From NCBI GenBank assembly GCA_963699175.1, contig OY969418.1:806001-870000 (forward strand): a stretch of 64,000 bases of DNA, given 5' to 3'. Within the stretch, counting starts at the first letter, position 1. Every line of letters begins with the position of its first letter. The DNA comes from JACPYM01 sp963699175 (GTDB lineage Bacteria > Acidobacteriota > Blastocatellia > RBC074). Below the pieces are notes generated by a model. The model was given only the letters and a program-made list of their open reading frames with translations. It had not been told where the DNA came from and did not search any database. The position numbers were made by a program, and so were the translations under genes. Positions 34,514 through 43,007 of the stretch are shown one piece after another.

Positions 34514-34633
34514 TTAGAAATCTGTGACAAGCTCTTTGATCTCTCCCTTGATGAAGTCGAGGCAGTCATCAACAGGATTGCGTCCAGCAATTCCAGTGTC
34601 ACTGTTATCGCTTGGCTGATGCGTCAAAATCAT
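34514..34633 (-). CDS. Possible 39-residue protein after the GIY-YIG gene
   Basis: ATG 34633 begins MILTHQPSDNSD and the product ends DDCLDFIKGEIKELVTDF, which reads like genuine protein. It is in the same frame as the GIY-YIG gene and separated from it by TGA and a few codons. It is either a small coupled gene or the C-terminus of a longer ancestral protein interrupted by a stop. Directly downstream another frame encodes the KATKK tail (stop at 34476-34478). Confidence 0.4.
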   Translation of the reverse strand: MILTHQPSDNSDTGIAGRNPVDDCLDFIKGEIKELVTDF

Positions 34634-34654
34634 CAGCCGCTCCAGTTGGTTCAG

Positions 34655-35332
34655 TCAGCGTTTGTGTTTCGGAATTATCACTCTGACCGCGTTGGCATAA
34701 GTGAAGTACGTTTTCTTTTCGTGCTGCTTGAAGCGGTCTTTCAACACGGACGCTTGGCCGATGTACAGGTAGTCTCTGCCAGTCTTAAACGCATAGCAGC
34801 CAGCCAGTCCCGTCTCTTCAGGCCACTGTTGCAAGCTGGCGTATTTTTCAGCTTCAGTCTTGCCTCTCAGCCTAAAAGTGAAGTCATGATCACGCCAAGT
34901 CAATTCACGTATCCAATACGTCAGCAAACCTGAGCGCCGCCAATAATCAATCGCGCTCGTCTCAATAGCTTGGTAGTTTTCCCGGTTCTTTTTTCGTGTG
35001 ACCTCATAGGACTTTTCCAACGGCTCAAACCGGATGCGGGCAATGATTGATTCTCTTTGGGCTTCCCATAAAGCGTCTAGCTCTGCGCGTACCTGTCTAA
35101 GTAGCTGATGCTTCGTGGTGCGGTGTTGCCGCAGCGCCTCGCCTTCTTCCTTAAGCGATTCCTTCTGTTCATCAGTGGCTACTACAACGGCAGTCTCGGT
35201 TTGATCGTCTTGTAAATCACCCGTGCTGCCCGTTGACTCGATAGATTCAACGTGAAGAGCTTGGGCAACCGCCTGGCTAGGTTGGAAGTAATCAAAATTA
35301 AGCTCAAGCGGCTGAGATTCTGGCGCGTTCAA
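34655..35332 (-). CDS. GIY-YIG domain protein
   Basis: 225 residues. The first 150 are helical and highly charged. The last 60 hold a compact GIY-YIG-like fold (GLAGCYAFKTGRDYLYIGQASVLKDRFKQH), with the second motif as YIG and Arg in KDRF. The family includes UvrC-type and homing nucleases. The end of the nuclease domain is short, so activity is uncertain. TTG 35332 overlaps the TGA of the GYF_2 gene, indicating coupling. Rest of the fold unrecognised. Confidence 0.65.
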   Translation of the reverse strand: MNAPESQPLELNFDYFQPSQAVAQALHVESIESTGSTGDLQDDQTETAVVVATDEQKESLKEEGEALRQHRTTKHQLLRQVRAELDALWEAQRESIIARIRFEPLEKSYEVTRKKNRENYQAIETSAIDYWRRSGLLTYWIRELTWRDHDFTFRLRGKTEAEKYASLQQWPEETGLAGCYAFKTGRDYLYIGQASVLKDRFKQHEKKTYFTYANAVRVIIPKHKR

Positions 35333-35490
35333 GTCACAGAAAGCGCCCAGAGTTTGCCAGCTTGCTTCGCCACGCTTACAGACCGGCGTTGAACTGTGTT
35401 GATTGCTGCCATCGAGTAAAGCTCTTGCAGTTCGCGCAAAGAGTGCGGGCCTACCGCCCGCGCCCCATCGGCCAAATAATATTCATCCAT
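35329..35490 (-). CDS. GYF_2 domain mini-protein
   Basis: 53 residues, MDEYYLADGARAVGPHSLRELQELY, ending in LWALSVT. This is the GYF_2 pattern (wyyad-g-GP-s-eeL). AAAGGA lies six bases before the ATG. GYF_2 domains bind proline-rich segments, and two proline-rich mini-proteins are encoded in the related patch at 1150 and 2834. Its stop overlaps the TTG start of the GIY-YIG gene. Confidence 0.6.
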   Translation of the reverse strand: MDEYYLADGARAVGPHSLRELQELYSMAAINTVQRRSVSVAKQAGKLWALSVT

Positions 35491-35765
35491 TGGCTGTGTC
35501 CTTTCTGAGGCACCTACCGTTATTCAACGTATCAACTCTTTCTTCACCGCGCTTGATGATCCGTCCGGCCTAGCCGGTTTCGCCTCACCCTTCTGCTATC
35601 TTGCATTTGTCAGGCATCATTTTTCAGAGGGTAACACGCTACAGAACAAAGGACTTAAATGCATTACCTGTGTTTATAGCGCCAGGTAACACACCCGTTT
35701 GAATCTAATCCTTCCTCGATTGTGCAGCCCGGCGCAGTTCAAGCAATAGCCACACCCGTTGAATG

Positions 35766-35909
35766 TTATGGAAGATTTCGAGAGAGGCTGTAGCCCGCCA
35801 AAATCTCCACCACCAAAACTAGCGCGACCATCCACGCTAACGTATACACCAAAAAAACAAAGTTACGCCTAAGCTTTCTTTTCAGTCTAGCCAGCTTTAT
35901 TGGACTCAT
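35766..35909 (-). CDS. Small single-pass membrane protein
   Basis: 47 residues. A positively charged N-terminus (KLARLKRKLRRN) is followed by one hydrophobic helix (VFLVYTLAWMVALVLVVEIL). ATG overlaps the TGA of the secreted gene upstream (ATGA). Topology by the positive-inside rule puts the N-terminus in the cytoplasm. Another frame of the same DNA is also open, so coding is likely but not certain. Between 35491 and 35765 I see no gene. Confidence 0.45.
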   Translation of the reverse strand: MSPIKLARLKRKLRRNFVFLVYTLAWMVALVLVVEILAGYSLSRNLP

Positions 35910-36418
35910 TTCTTCGTCGCCCGTTTCTTCGTCAGCTTAGGCTCTATTGATCTGATGTTCGATCCCTCTGTAAGTAGTCGCAGTATCTGCGCTCTTACTT
36001 CGACATAGTTCGTATCTTTCCCCAACTTCCAAGCTGGAAGCCGGTTGCTATTGATTAGATATTTCCCAGCACCAGAATACAGCGACACGTAACGACCGCT
36101 CTCTTGACGCATGGCAAACAGCAATACATCTTCGCCTCTGGCAAAGGCTACATACGGACAAATAACGGCATCATTGAACTCAAGATCGAACTTTGCCCCA
36201 GCTATCGCTCCTTTAATTGGATCAATGATTTCTGCAAGCGCAACCTGGATCGGCCGCTGTGCTGAATTTCCGCCTGACACAGAGAGTATCTTTACTCTCG
36301 CAATCAGATGAGCGGGTTTAACAAGCTCTGCTGCATTCCTGATGATAATTTGTTCAGTAAAGCAAGGCTTCACTAATAGCAGAAACAGAGCACCCATCAT
36401 CAAAAGTCTTTGTCGCAT
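35906..36418 (-). CDS. Secreted hypothetical protein with Lys-rich tail
   Basis: 170 residues. A signal peptide (LLMMGALFLLLVKPCF) is followed by a beta-rich domain of the vesicle/TIMP-like type (HLIARVKILSVSGG ... IIDPIKGA ... FARGEDVLLFAMR). It resembles the broken gene at 43008. It ends TKKRATKK, the basic tail also seen at 702 and 36472. A basic tail on an exported protein argues against a DNA-binding role for the tail in every case. Downstream gene overlaps its stop. Confidence 0.6.
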   Translation of the reverse strand: MRQRLLMMGALFLLLVKPCFTEQIIIRNAAELVKPAHLIARVKILSVSGGNSAQRPIQVALAEIIDPIKGAIAGAKFDLEFNDAVICPYVAFARGEDVLLFAMRQESGRYVSLYSGAGKYLINSNRLPAWKLGKDTNYVEVRAQILRLLTEGSNIRSIEPKLTKKRATKK

Positions 36419-36471
36419 CGGTCTTATTTTATTTAATGCCCGCAGAGGGTATCGCGAGAAGGCTAGCCTCT

Positions 36472-36906
36472 CTATTTTTCCTTCGTCGCGCGTTTCTTCG
36501 AAGTCTTTCCCTTCCCGCCGCGCCGACTTCTCCTTGTCTTTTTCTTCTTTGGCTTAGCTTCGCTCAGTAGTTCCTTCAGCGCGTCACCCGCCTTTATCTC
36601 CGCCGCAGTGATCGGAGTTGCCACCGCTGTGGTGTTAGCGTTGGCTTTTCTCAACCTCGCTGTTCGAGCTGGCGCTTTGTTTTCAGCCACCTTTTGCCCT
36701 TCTACGACCGCCCCACCATCGTCGGCTTTCTTTGGCCTGCCGGGTTTGCGATCAACGACAAGGGCAAGGTCGGATTCCTTAATAACGTGGTCTCTGCCGA
36801 ATTGCTGTGAAGGCAACCGGCCTGCCTGAATTAGCTGCCTAACTCGAATTGGAGTAATCCCAAGCCGCTCTGCGGCTTCAACTGTCGTAAGTAACTTTTC
36901 TTCCAT
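36472..36906 (-). CDS. Excisionase-like HTH protein with histone-like tail
   Basis: The 144-residue product has a MerR/excisionase-type winged HTH at 5-55 (LTTVEAAERLGITPIRVRQLIQ ... GRDHVIKESDL). Then comes an AT-hook-like GRPKK, and a long basic tail ending in KTSKKRATKEK. Excisionases bend att-site DNA to drive excision of integrated elements, so its place in an island fits. It could equally be a nucleoid or gene regulator. Divergent from the SWIM gene string. Confidence 0.7.
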   Translation of the reverse strand: MEEKLLTTVEAAERLGITPIRVRQLIQAGRLPSQQFGRDHVIKESDLALVVDRKPGRPKKADDGGAVVEGQKVAENKAPARTARLRKANANTTAVATPITAAEIKAGDALKELLSEAKPKKKKTRRSRRGGKGKTSKKRATKEK

Positions 36907-37035
36907 ATAGGCAGTTTATATACCAAAGAAAAACCTATCGCAAGGATAGAATTAACTTGGCGAATCCATATCGCTGCGAGATAGGTTCCTTCGTTGAATG
37001 CATTGCCCCTTAACAACGAATCAGGAGTGCTAAAG

Positions 37036-37479
37036 ATGCTCCTCAATCCCCAAATCTGGCAGCAAACAATCGAAGCCGCGAAAGCCAAATCCGAAGGCAA
37101 TGCCGCTTTGCTACGCGCCATTGACCGCGCTGTGATCGAAATCCAAAAGGCCGTTTACTGGTCGTTCGTCGCGGGCATCCTGCGCATTCAATCAACCATT
37201 TCAAAGAAGCTCTACGTCGTTGATGACGGCCACGCCTGCGAAGCCACGCAGAACGGTCACAAGTTTTGTAAGCACACCATCGCTCGCCGCTTGATGCTGC
37301 GCTACGTCGAACGTCTCGGAGCTTCCGAGGCGACAGGCGAGACGCGCACCTTGCGTAACTGGCAAGCGGGCGTAGGCCACGATGTTGTCGAGACGAAGCG
37401 CTTAACGGTCAGCGATGCGCGTGGCGTGAAGCGGATTGACGGTCAAATTCGCCGCAAGCGTGCTGAAGTTGTCGCCTAA
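37036..37479 (+). CDS. SWIM-like zinc-finger protein
   Basis: 147 residues. An N-terminal helix bundle is followed by DGHACEATQNGHKFCKHTIA, where H66/C68 and C78/H80 match the SWIM pattern CxC-xn-CxH with His in the first position. Many small SWIM proteins occur on plasmids, viruses and archaeal chromosomes and bind DNA or partner recombinases. AGGAG precedes ATG 37036. First gene of a string at 37036-38579. The tail after residue 110 is basic and unrecognised. Confidence 0.65.
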   Translation: MLLNPQIWQQTIEAAKAKSEGNAALLRAIDRAVIEIQKAVYWSFVAGILRIQSTISKKLYVVDDGHACEATQNGHKFCKHTIARRLMLRYVERLGASEATGETRTLRNWQAGVGHDVVETKRLTVSDARGVKRIDGQIRRKRAEVVA

Positions 37480-37487
37480 AACACGAA

Positions 37488-37550
37488 GGGCTTGCCAAGT
37501 GTTAGCAGCACCTGGCAAGCCCCGATAACCAGCCACTGCGGCGCAGTGGC
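37488..37550. terminator. Tandem hairpins after the SWIM gene
   Basis: GGGCTTGCCA pairs with TGGCAAGCCC (37488-37522), followed by a second palindrome GCCACTGCG/CGCAGTGGC (37532-37550). No long T-run follows, so termination is possible but unproven; the sites may be regulatory. Confidence 0.5.
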
Positions 37551-37612
37551 AAGCTATCGTTCCAATCTCAGCTTACTACTCGCCGCCTTTCACTAGAAAG
37601 GACTCGTTCACA

Positions 37613-38041
37613 ATGCAAAGCTACATAGCCACAATCCAAGCTTTCGTTGCGTCGCTTATGACGCTGCTCAAACATCCGTCCACACCGGCGCACGCACGCA
37701 AGTGGTTTCAGGAAGCTACTGACGAAGTAGCCAACCATCATGGCAGAGAAGACGGCGAGACATTGGCTGATGCGTTACTCCGCGCGCTTAGTAGGGGTGT
37801 CGAGGACGAAGGCGAATTAGACTCGCGCGCCTGTCGGGAATTAGGCCAAGCCTTCGCCACGCTTGAACGCTATCGGGATTACATCCCCGGCAAGCTCTAC
37901 GGCGATTTTGCCGACTCTATGCAAGAGGTCGTGAATCTCGCCCAATGGGAAACCAGGCCCGAATTGGTCGAGCAGATCATGCCGCTCGTCATCCGGCAGG
38001 CCCTCAAGAATGTGGACGCGCAACAGAAGGTGAGCCGATGA
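37613..38041 (+). CDS. Hypothetical helical protein
   Basis: 142 residues, mostly helical and acidic, with no signal peptide or metal motif (SLMTLLKHPSTPAHARKWFQEATDE; RPELVEQIMPLVIRQALKN). No family recognised. Its TGA overlaps the ATG of the next gene, and that gene overlaps the nuclease-like gene, so the three are tightly coupled. Confidence 0.6.
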   Translation: MQSYIATIQAFVASLMTLLKHPSTPAHARKWFQEATDEVANHHGREDGETLADALLRALSRGVEDEGELDSRACRELGQAFATLERYRDYIPGKLYGDFADSMQEVVNLAQWETRPELVEQIMPLVIRQALKNVDAQQKVSR

Positions 38042-38166
38042 AAAACAAGAAAGACAAGACGCCTAGCATCAAGGCCAGAACTAAAGAGGTGCTCAAGCGC
38101 CTTACGTCCGGCTGCTCTCACGATCAACTTGAAGCCTCGCGCGATTTTTGCGACACGGTTCGATGA
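38038..38166 (+). CDS. Small basic hypothetical protein
   Basis: 42 residues beginning MKNKKDKTPSIKAR, with a CSHDQL segment. ATGA overlaps occur at both ends (38038 and 38163), the strongest sign that it is translated. No domain recognised. Confidence 0.5.
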   Translation: MKNKKDKTPSIKARTKEVLKRLTSGCSHDQLEASRDFCDTVR

Positions 38167-38579
38167 CGAGATGGAGAATTGATGAACATAGCACGGAGTT
38201 TGGTTTATGGATTCGCGACGCGCACCGCTTGGACAGCGCACACGGCTTCCGCTGTTACAACGTGGATTATGCCTGGGCGCATTTCAACAGCGGCAAATAT
38301 TTATTCATTGAAGAGAAACGCTTCGGCGCTTCGCCGCGTCCACATCAGTGTTGGCTTTACGAAAAGATTGATAAGGCGTGCCAACACGATCCGCGCTACT
38401 TCGGCTTTCACATCCTGACGTTTCAGCACACTTCGCCGCTGGATGGCTGGATGCGCTTGGACGGCGAGTTGATCACAGTGCTGGAGCTGATTCGTTTCCT
38501 GGCGTTTGAAGCGCCGCCGGAGCAGTACCGCAGCTTTTGCCACCCGGCAAGGTGGGAGGGGGTGGAGCGGTATCTGTGA
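38163..38579 (+). CDS. PD-(D/E)XK-like nuclease candidate
   Basis: The 138-residue product has NVDYAW (Asp35), 14 residues later IEEKRFG (Glu50, Lys52), then a Gln at 62, which matches the PD-(D/E)XK core D-x(n)-ExK followed by Q. No other family is evident. Proteins of this size on phages and islands often act as resolvases or accessory nucleases. ATG overlaps the upstream stop. It is the last gene of the SWIM string. Confidence 0.5.
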   Translation: MTRWRIDEHSTEFGLWIRDAHRLDSAHGFRCYNVDYAWAHFNSGKYLFIEEKRFGASPRPHQCWLYEKIDKACQHDPRYFGFHILTFQHTSPLDGWMRLDGELITVLELIRFLAFEAPPEQYRSFCHPARWEGVERYL

Positions 38580-38624
38580 AGGTGGTCGGCAAAGCGACTA
38601 AATAAAGAAAACGTCAGGTAAGGA

Positions 38625-39782
38625 TTAACGAAGAACCAAGGGCTGGACGAATTGTTCAGCTTTTTCTTTTTGCTGATAACAGACCTGATGGCCGAGCCTT
38701 ATAAACGGCCGCTCGAAACATTGCCACAAAAAGCGACCGGCACCGAACACTGCCACCGTTGCGCATACTGAAGCCGTCCAACCGTGCCAGCCGGTGAGAT
38801 TTTCCGTCGTTACGCCGATAGCCTTTTGAAACACGCTGTTGACCGCCGTATGAAAGAGGTAGACGCTGTATGCCATCAGACCTAAGCGGCAGAGCGGCTT
38901 CCAGCACAAAACTTGAGCTGGCCACAACAGCGCGAGTAGCAGCATTGCCGCGTAGGCCAGCGCAATTGCGGTATAGCCGAGATGCGCAAGCCAGCCTACC
39001 CGGCCCAGCCACGACGAATAATAACCGGTCAGTAGTACTGCTCCGATTGGTAAACCTGTTAGCAGACCGATCAGCACACTTCGCTTTGTCTTCAATTGTT
39101 CGATCAGCGTCGGGCTGCACATTGCGATTGCGCACAGCATGCCAAGCGCAAGACCGTCGAGACGAGTAGGCGTGAGTCGGTAGATGCTGAATCCGGCTTC
39201 TTCGCTTGTGCCGAGTGCGAACCTGACGAGCAGCGAGATCGCCAGCGCGACGACCAGAGACTTCGCCAAAGCACGCATGCTCAACCGACGCACCAGCCAC
39301 GGCGCAACGAGATAGAATTGTTCTTCGATGGCTAAGCTCCACGTCACCGCGAGCCAGGCCGCCCCGCTTGCTCCTAGTTCCGCCATCGCAAAGTTTTGTG
39401 TAAGTGTTAGGTAATAAATCGGGGCAATTGGACTTTGTGCGCCCCGGTGCGCAGCAAATTGTGGGACTAGGATAACGAGATAGAAGACCGCCAGCAGCGC
39501 GACGTAAAGCGGTAGGATGCGGCAAGCGCGGCGCACGTAGAAAGCCTGGTAATAATTTGGCGCGTCTTTGTGATCGAGCAAGATGCCGCCAATCAAAAAG
39601 CCCGATAGCACGAAGAACAGATCAACTCCGCTCGCCGTGAATCGAAAAGCCAGATTTTGCAGCCATTCAGCCGGAGTGTCAGGCGCGGGATTGAAGAGAG
39701 GCGCGGCGCAGTGACAGACCAATACCAACGCGATAGCTACGCCCCGAAGTCCGTCCAGTTGAGGAATACGCTGTTGATTCAT
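38625..39782 (-). CDS. Acyltransferase 3 family membrane protein
   Basis: 385 residues with about ten membrane segments and the acyltransferase-3 motifs (LDGLRGVAIALVLVCH near the start, with catalytic His; FVLSGFLIGGILL; AVTWSLAIEEQFYLVAP). These enzymes O-acetylate or otherwise acylate cell-surface sugars, antibiotics or peptidoglycan. ATG at 39782 gives the family N-terminus. It is ordinary island cargo that could change surface antigens. Confidence 0.85.
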   Translation of the reverse strand: MNQQRIPQLDGLRGVAIALVLVCHCAAPLFNPAPDTPAEWLQNLAFRFTASGVDLFFVLSGFLIGGILLDHKDAPNYYQAFYVRRACRILPLYVALLAVFYLVILVPQFAAHRGAQSPIAPIYYLTLTQNFAMAELGASGAAWLAVTWSLAIEEQFYLVAPWLVRRLSMRALAKSLVVALAISLLVRFALGTSEEAGFSIYRLTPTRLDGLALGMLCAIAMCSPTLIEQLKTKRSVLIGLLTGLPIGAVLLTGYYSSWLGRVGWLAHLGYTAIALAYAAMLLLALLWPAQVLCWKPLCRLGLMAYSVYLFHTAVNSVFQKAIGVTTENLTGWHGWTASVCATVAVFGAGRFLWQCFERPFIRLGHQVCYQQKEKAEQFVQPLVLR

Positions 39783-40018
39783 GGAACTACCTGCCGAAGA
39801 TGCGCGCAGTCTAGGCCGAACCTTTACAGAAGACAAGAGCAGCGCGCTTTGCAAGACGGAGACGTTGATGTAAGCTGCGCCCAACTCGCAGCGGAAATAC
39901 CCTAATGGCTGAGGACGCTGCGGAATTTGGGGAACTGAAAAGCTCCCCTTTAGCTTTTCAGGGCTATGGCCACCACACATTATGTCTGTAAGGTTTGAAT
40001 TCACACGGCGGGCAACGC

Positions 40019-40423
40019 TTATCCCTCTAGCTGTGGCTCATCAATTTCACCATGTGCATCAAAGAAAGCACAAATACAATGATCCGTAAACATATCATCT
40101 TCCGGCTCGTAGTACAGTTGTCCGCCGCCGTCATCCCAAAATGTAACGTCAATAAGATTGATCTTTTGTGCGAGCCGTTCAGGAGTAATCGTCTGGTTGT
40201 CGTTCCAATCCTTGTAAAGCTCGGTCATTGAAGCCGCGATTTTGTGTCTGATCTGAGGCTCGTTCGCTATAACGAATTGCACAGAGTTCAAAGTTGCTTC
40301 AGGGATCGGCTCATCGTCTGGAACATCAATTTCCAGCCTAGCGGTTTTCCCGTTTGCCAGAGACATTTGGCCGATCCGCCTATGCTCATCCCACGTTACA
40401 CTGCCGAAGAGTTCATCTTGCAT
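40019..40423 (-). CDS. DUF2262/DUF6985-like protein, paralogue of the one at 3246
   Basis: 134 residues, roughly two-thirds identical by eye to the protein at 3246-3650, with the same ATLNSVQFVIANEP helix and WDDGGGQLYY / DDMFTDHCI motif. ATG 40423 lies 10 bases after the stop of a zinc-ribbon gene, preceded by GAGAAG. Both DUF2262 copies follow a small cysteine gene. Function unknown. Confidence 0.7.
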   Translation of the reverse strand: MQDELFGSVTWDEHRRIGQMSLANGKTARLEIDVPDDEPIPEATLNSVQFVIANEPQIRHKIAASMTELYKDWNDNQTITPERLAQKINLIDVTFWDDGGGQLYYEPEDDMFTDHCICAFFDAHGEIDEPQLEG

Positions 40424-40433
40424 GATTCTTCTC

Positions 40434-40676
40434 TCACCACGCGCCACACGAGGCACAATAGAAAACTTCGCTCGTAGTCTTAGCGGGTTTGCCACAGCCG
40501 CACATTTCCCCGGTGTGTCCTTCTTTGTGTCGCGCATATCTGGCGAACAGATTGGCGGGCGCGTTGAGTTCTGCGAGCGTTTCCATTTGGGACTGTCCGC
40601 CTTTCCAATGATAGTATTTGGGATCGCTATCGAATGGGATGATGAGTGTGTCGTTCTCGATTCGTGGAGTATTCAT
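40434..40676 (-). CDS. Zinc-ribbon mini-protein upstream of DUF2262 gene
   Basis: 80 residues. Near the C-terminus CGCGKP and YCASCG give two Cys pairs in zinc-ribbon spacing. The N-terminal half (IIPFDSDPKYYHWKGG ... LNAPANLFARYARHKEG) has no recognised fold. It is transcribed first in the pair with the DUF2262 gene. It is not obviously homologous to the CxxC paralogues at 1623-3187. Confidence 0.6.
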   Translation of the reverse strand: MNTPRIENDTLIIPFDSDPKYYHWKGGQSQMETLAELNAPANLFARYARHKEGHTGEMCGCGKPAKTTSEVFYCASCGAW

Positions 40677-40796
40677 CCCTTCTCTTTATCGCAAGGCTCA
40701 AGGCTCTTCAACTGGTGGCAGAAATTAAAATTCCTGCCTCCACTGGCTGAACTTTAACCCGTCATAAAGCTTGAATCTCTTGATGGGCGATAAACA

Positions 40797-40836
40797 CGAA
40801 AGCCCGGAAGCGATTCAGCTTACTTCCGGGCTTTCG
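40797..40836. terminator. Terminator between the response-regulator and zinc-ribbon genes
   Basis: CGAAAGCCCGGAAG pairs perfectly with CTTCCGGGCTTTCG across a 12-base loop. On the minus strand it lies about 100 bases after the REC-HDOD gene. Confidence 0.75.
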
Positions 40837-40938
40837 CAATCAACTTTAGGAAATTTGCTCCTAATCGTGTCACGCTATACGCCCACTCAAGCCGAAGGAC
40901 AAGAGCGGCACGTCATTTCCAAAGCTCAAACATTGCTG

Positions 40939-42567
40939 TCAAGCCCTATCCTCATCGTCGTCGGCTTGCGCGCAGACCTCACGCCACACCGGGATGCGGT
41001 CAATCAGCCTCAGTCTGGTCAGGTAGTCAAGGTCTAACCACACGGCGTGTAAGCCCCGCTTCTGCGGTCGCCGCTTGTCGGCCAGGGCCTTGGCCGCGTG
41101 GACGGCCGTCAAAGGGCTGAAGCTCCGCGAAGGACTAGGCCAAGGGCGGGTGTGGTAAGCCACTGCCTCCACCACCGAGTCGGGCAAACCCCACAGCCAG
41201 AGCAGGTAGGCACCGACCGCCGAGTGTAGCGTCCCGAAGACCTCGAGTTCAGCTTCGTTGGTCGAGAGCCCCTTGTCGTGGATCAAGCTCAACACTCGGG
41301 CGTACCGCTGCGGCTGGTTCGCCGCCAAGACCAGCTTCCCGGCGTCATGCAGCAGGCCGGCAGTGATTGAGTCTTGAATCAAGTCCGATGGCTGATGTTC
41401 GGCCTGGGCGATTAGTTTGGCGAACTTCCCGATCTGGAAGGCTTGCTCCCACAATGCGGCGGGCGAGAACCCCGGCAATTGTCCCTCTTTGGCCTTTGAG
41501 AAAACCTGGATTGTCAGGACCAGTGCGGCCACTGTGTCTAGGCCCAGCAAATTGACCGCCTGGGTCGGGCTAGAAATGCGCTGCCGAATGCCATAGGTGG
41601 CCGAGTTGACGGTCTGTAATATCTTCGCCGTCATGCCTAAGTCGCGCTCGATGATCTGGCTGACTTTTTTTATCGAGGAGTTCGGGGAGCGCAACTCTTC
41701 CATCATCTCAAGGTATAGTGCCGGTAGGCTGGGCAAGGACTGCATCTGGGAGACGAGTTCCCGAAGCGCGCCGTCGGAGAGCAGTTCGCGCAGAGCGCAG
41801 GCGCGCTCTATAGTCTCCCTAAGCGTCTCGGCATCGCAAGCTTTGGGAAGGTATCGGTGCGCCAAGGGCTGGCTAAGCAGATTCCTGTGAGGCTCGTCCG
41901 AGAGGGCGATCTTCACGGCTTGCGGTTGGTGGTGTCCTACTTCCGTCAAAAAGTCGGCCGCGCCTGCGGTAACCACCACATCGAAAGGCTGCCGCGCAAG
42001 CAGCTCCAGACCCTCCGCCCAGCTGCCGACGAAGATCATCTCCCATTCATCCTGCAAGGGGCGAAGGCCACGCCGTAGCTCCTCCAAAACGTCCAACTCG
42101 TCACCCACAAAGAGGACCCTCTTATTTGTTATGCCCGGCTGGGGTTTGGCTCGGCCCAAGGCGCCGGTTGGGTTAACAGTCTTTCCCGTCGTTTTCGCAA
42201 TGGCCTGGAGGAGTTCCTCCGTCCGGATCGGCTTGGCAATGTAATCGTCCATCCCGGCGGCCAAACACCGTTCGCGTTCGACGCCCGGCAGGTTGGCCGA
42301 GACGGCGATGATCGGCGTGCGCGTGATGCCTGACCGCTCTCGTTCGCGGATGCGGGCCGTGGCCTCTATGCCGCTCATCTCGGGCATCTGAATGTCCATC
42401 AGCACCAGATCGAACTGCTGCTCCCGGTGAGCCTCCACCGCTTCGCGGCCGTTGTTGACGCTAACCACTGTATGACCGTGTTTCTCTAGCAGGAGAGTTA
42501 TTACACGCTGATTAACGGCGTTGTCTTCGGCTAAGAGAATTTGCAAGTTTCCACCTTTCTCGAACAT
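40939..42567 (-). CDS. Two-receiver HDOD signalling protein
   Basis: 542 residues. Residues 8-125 are a response-regulator receiver with phospho-acceptor Asp58 (LMDIQMPEMSG) and Lys in IAKPIR. Residues 145-265 look like a second receiver lacking the Asp (VVVTAGAADFL). Residues 285-480 form an HDOD domain (LPSLPALYLEMMEEL; SAVGAYLLWLWGLPD), with HDAGKL as a conserved helix. HDOD proteins control motility, biofilm or stress. ATG 42567 preferred to GTG 42582. No histidine kinase is adjacent. Confidence 0.85.
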   Translation of the reverse strand: MFEKGGNLQILLAEDNAVNQRVITLLLEKHGHTVVSVNNGREAVEAHREQQFDLVLMDIQMPEMSGIEATARIRERERSGITRTPIIAVSANLPGVERERCLAAGMDDYIAKPIRTEELLQAIAKTTGKTVNPTGALGRAKPQPGITNKRVLFVGDELDVLEELRRGLRPLQDEWEMIFVGSWAEGLELLARQPFDVVVTAGAADFLTEVGHHQPQAVKIALSDEPHRNLLSQPLAHRYLPKACDAETLRETIERACALRELLSDGALRELVSQMQSLPSLPALYLEMMEELRSPNSSIKKVSQIIERDLGMTAKILQTVNSATYGIRQRISSPTQAVNLLGLDTVAALVLTIQVFSKAKEGQLPGFSPAALWEQAFQIGKFAKLIAQAEHQPSDLIQDSITAGLLHDAGKLVLAANQPQRYARVLSLIHDKGLSTNEAELEVFGTLHSAVGAYLLWLWGLPDSVVEAVAYHTRPWPSPSRSFSPLTAVHAAKALADKRRPQKRGLHAVWLDLDYLTRLRLIDRIPVWREVCAQADDDEDRA

Positions 42568-43007
42568 ACCTACACTTTTCAACCAGACGTGTAAAAAGCC
42601 TTAAAGTAGGTATTTGTCCTATAGCTCGCTCAGCAAAAGTGCTACAGACTGATCATTGTCCTAGCAAGTAAGCTAGTTGAAGCATCATCGCTTCCGCCCC
42701 ACTACTTATAAGTGTGATTTTCCCGGCCTCAAAATACATTAGAAGTAGAAGTTAGTTTCCGCTACCAATTAAAACGCGCCATTCACTTGGCTGATCGGTA
42801 TCAGCGCGCGCATAAGGTACAGGATGCCCCAGGGTGATTCAGCCCTTGTCCTACAAGCCTGTCAGGGTCGAATCGTGCAAGGAAGGTGGCAAAGCGCGGG
42901 TGCCGGATGCCTCGCATGAGATGGCCGTCGCTCTTTTCAAGACCTACCCGTTGGCCTAGACTGGCTTGTCTATTGGCAGCACTGACAGTAGAGATTAACC
43001 AGAGTCC
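42568..43007. other. Intergenic stretch without a gene
   Basis: About 440 bases. I see no supported ORF, repeat or RNA gene; it presumably contains the promoter of the REC-HDOD gene on the minus strand. Confidence 0.5.
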
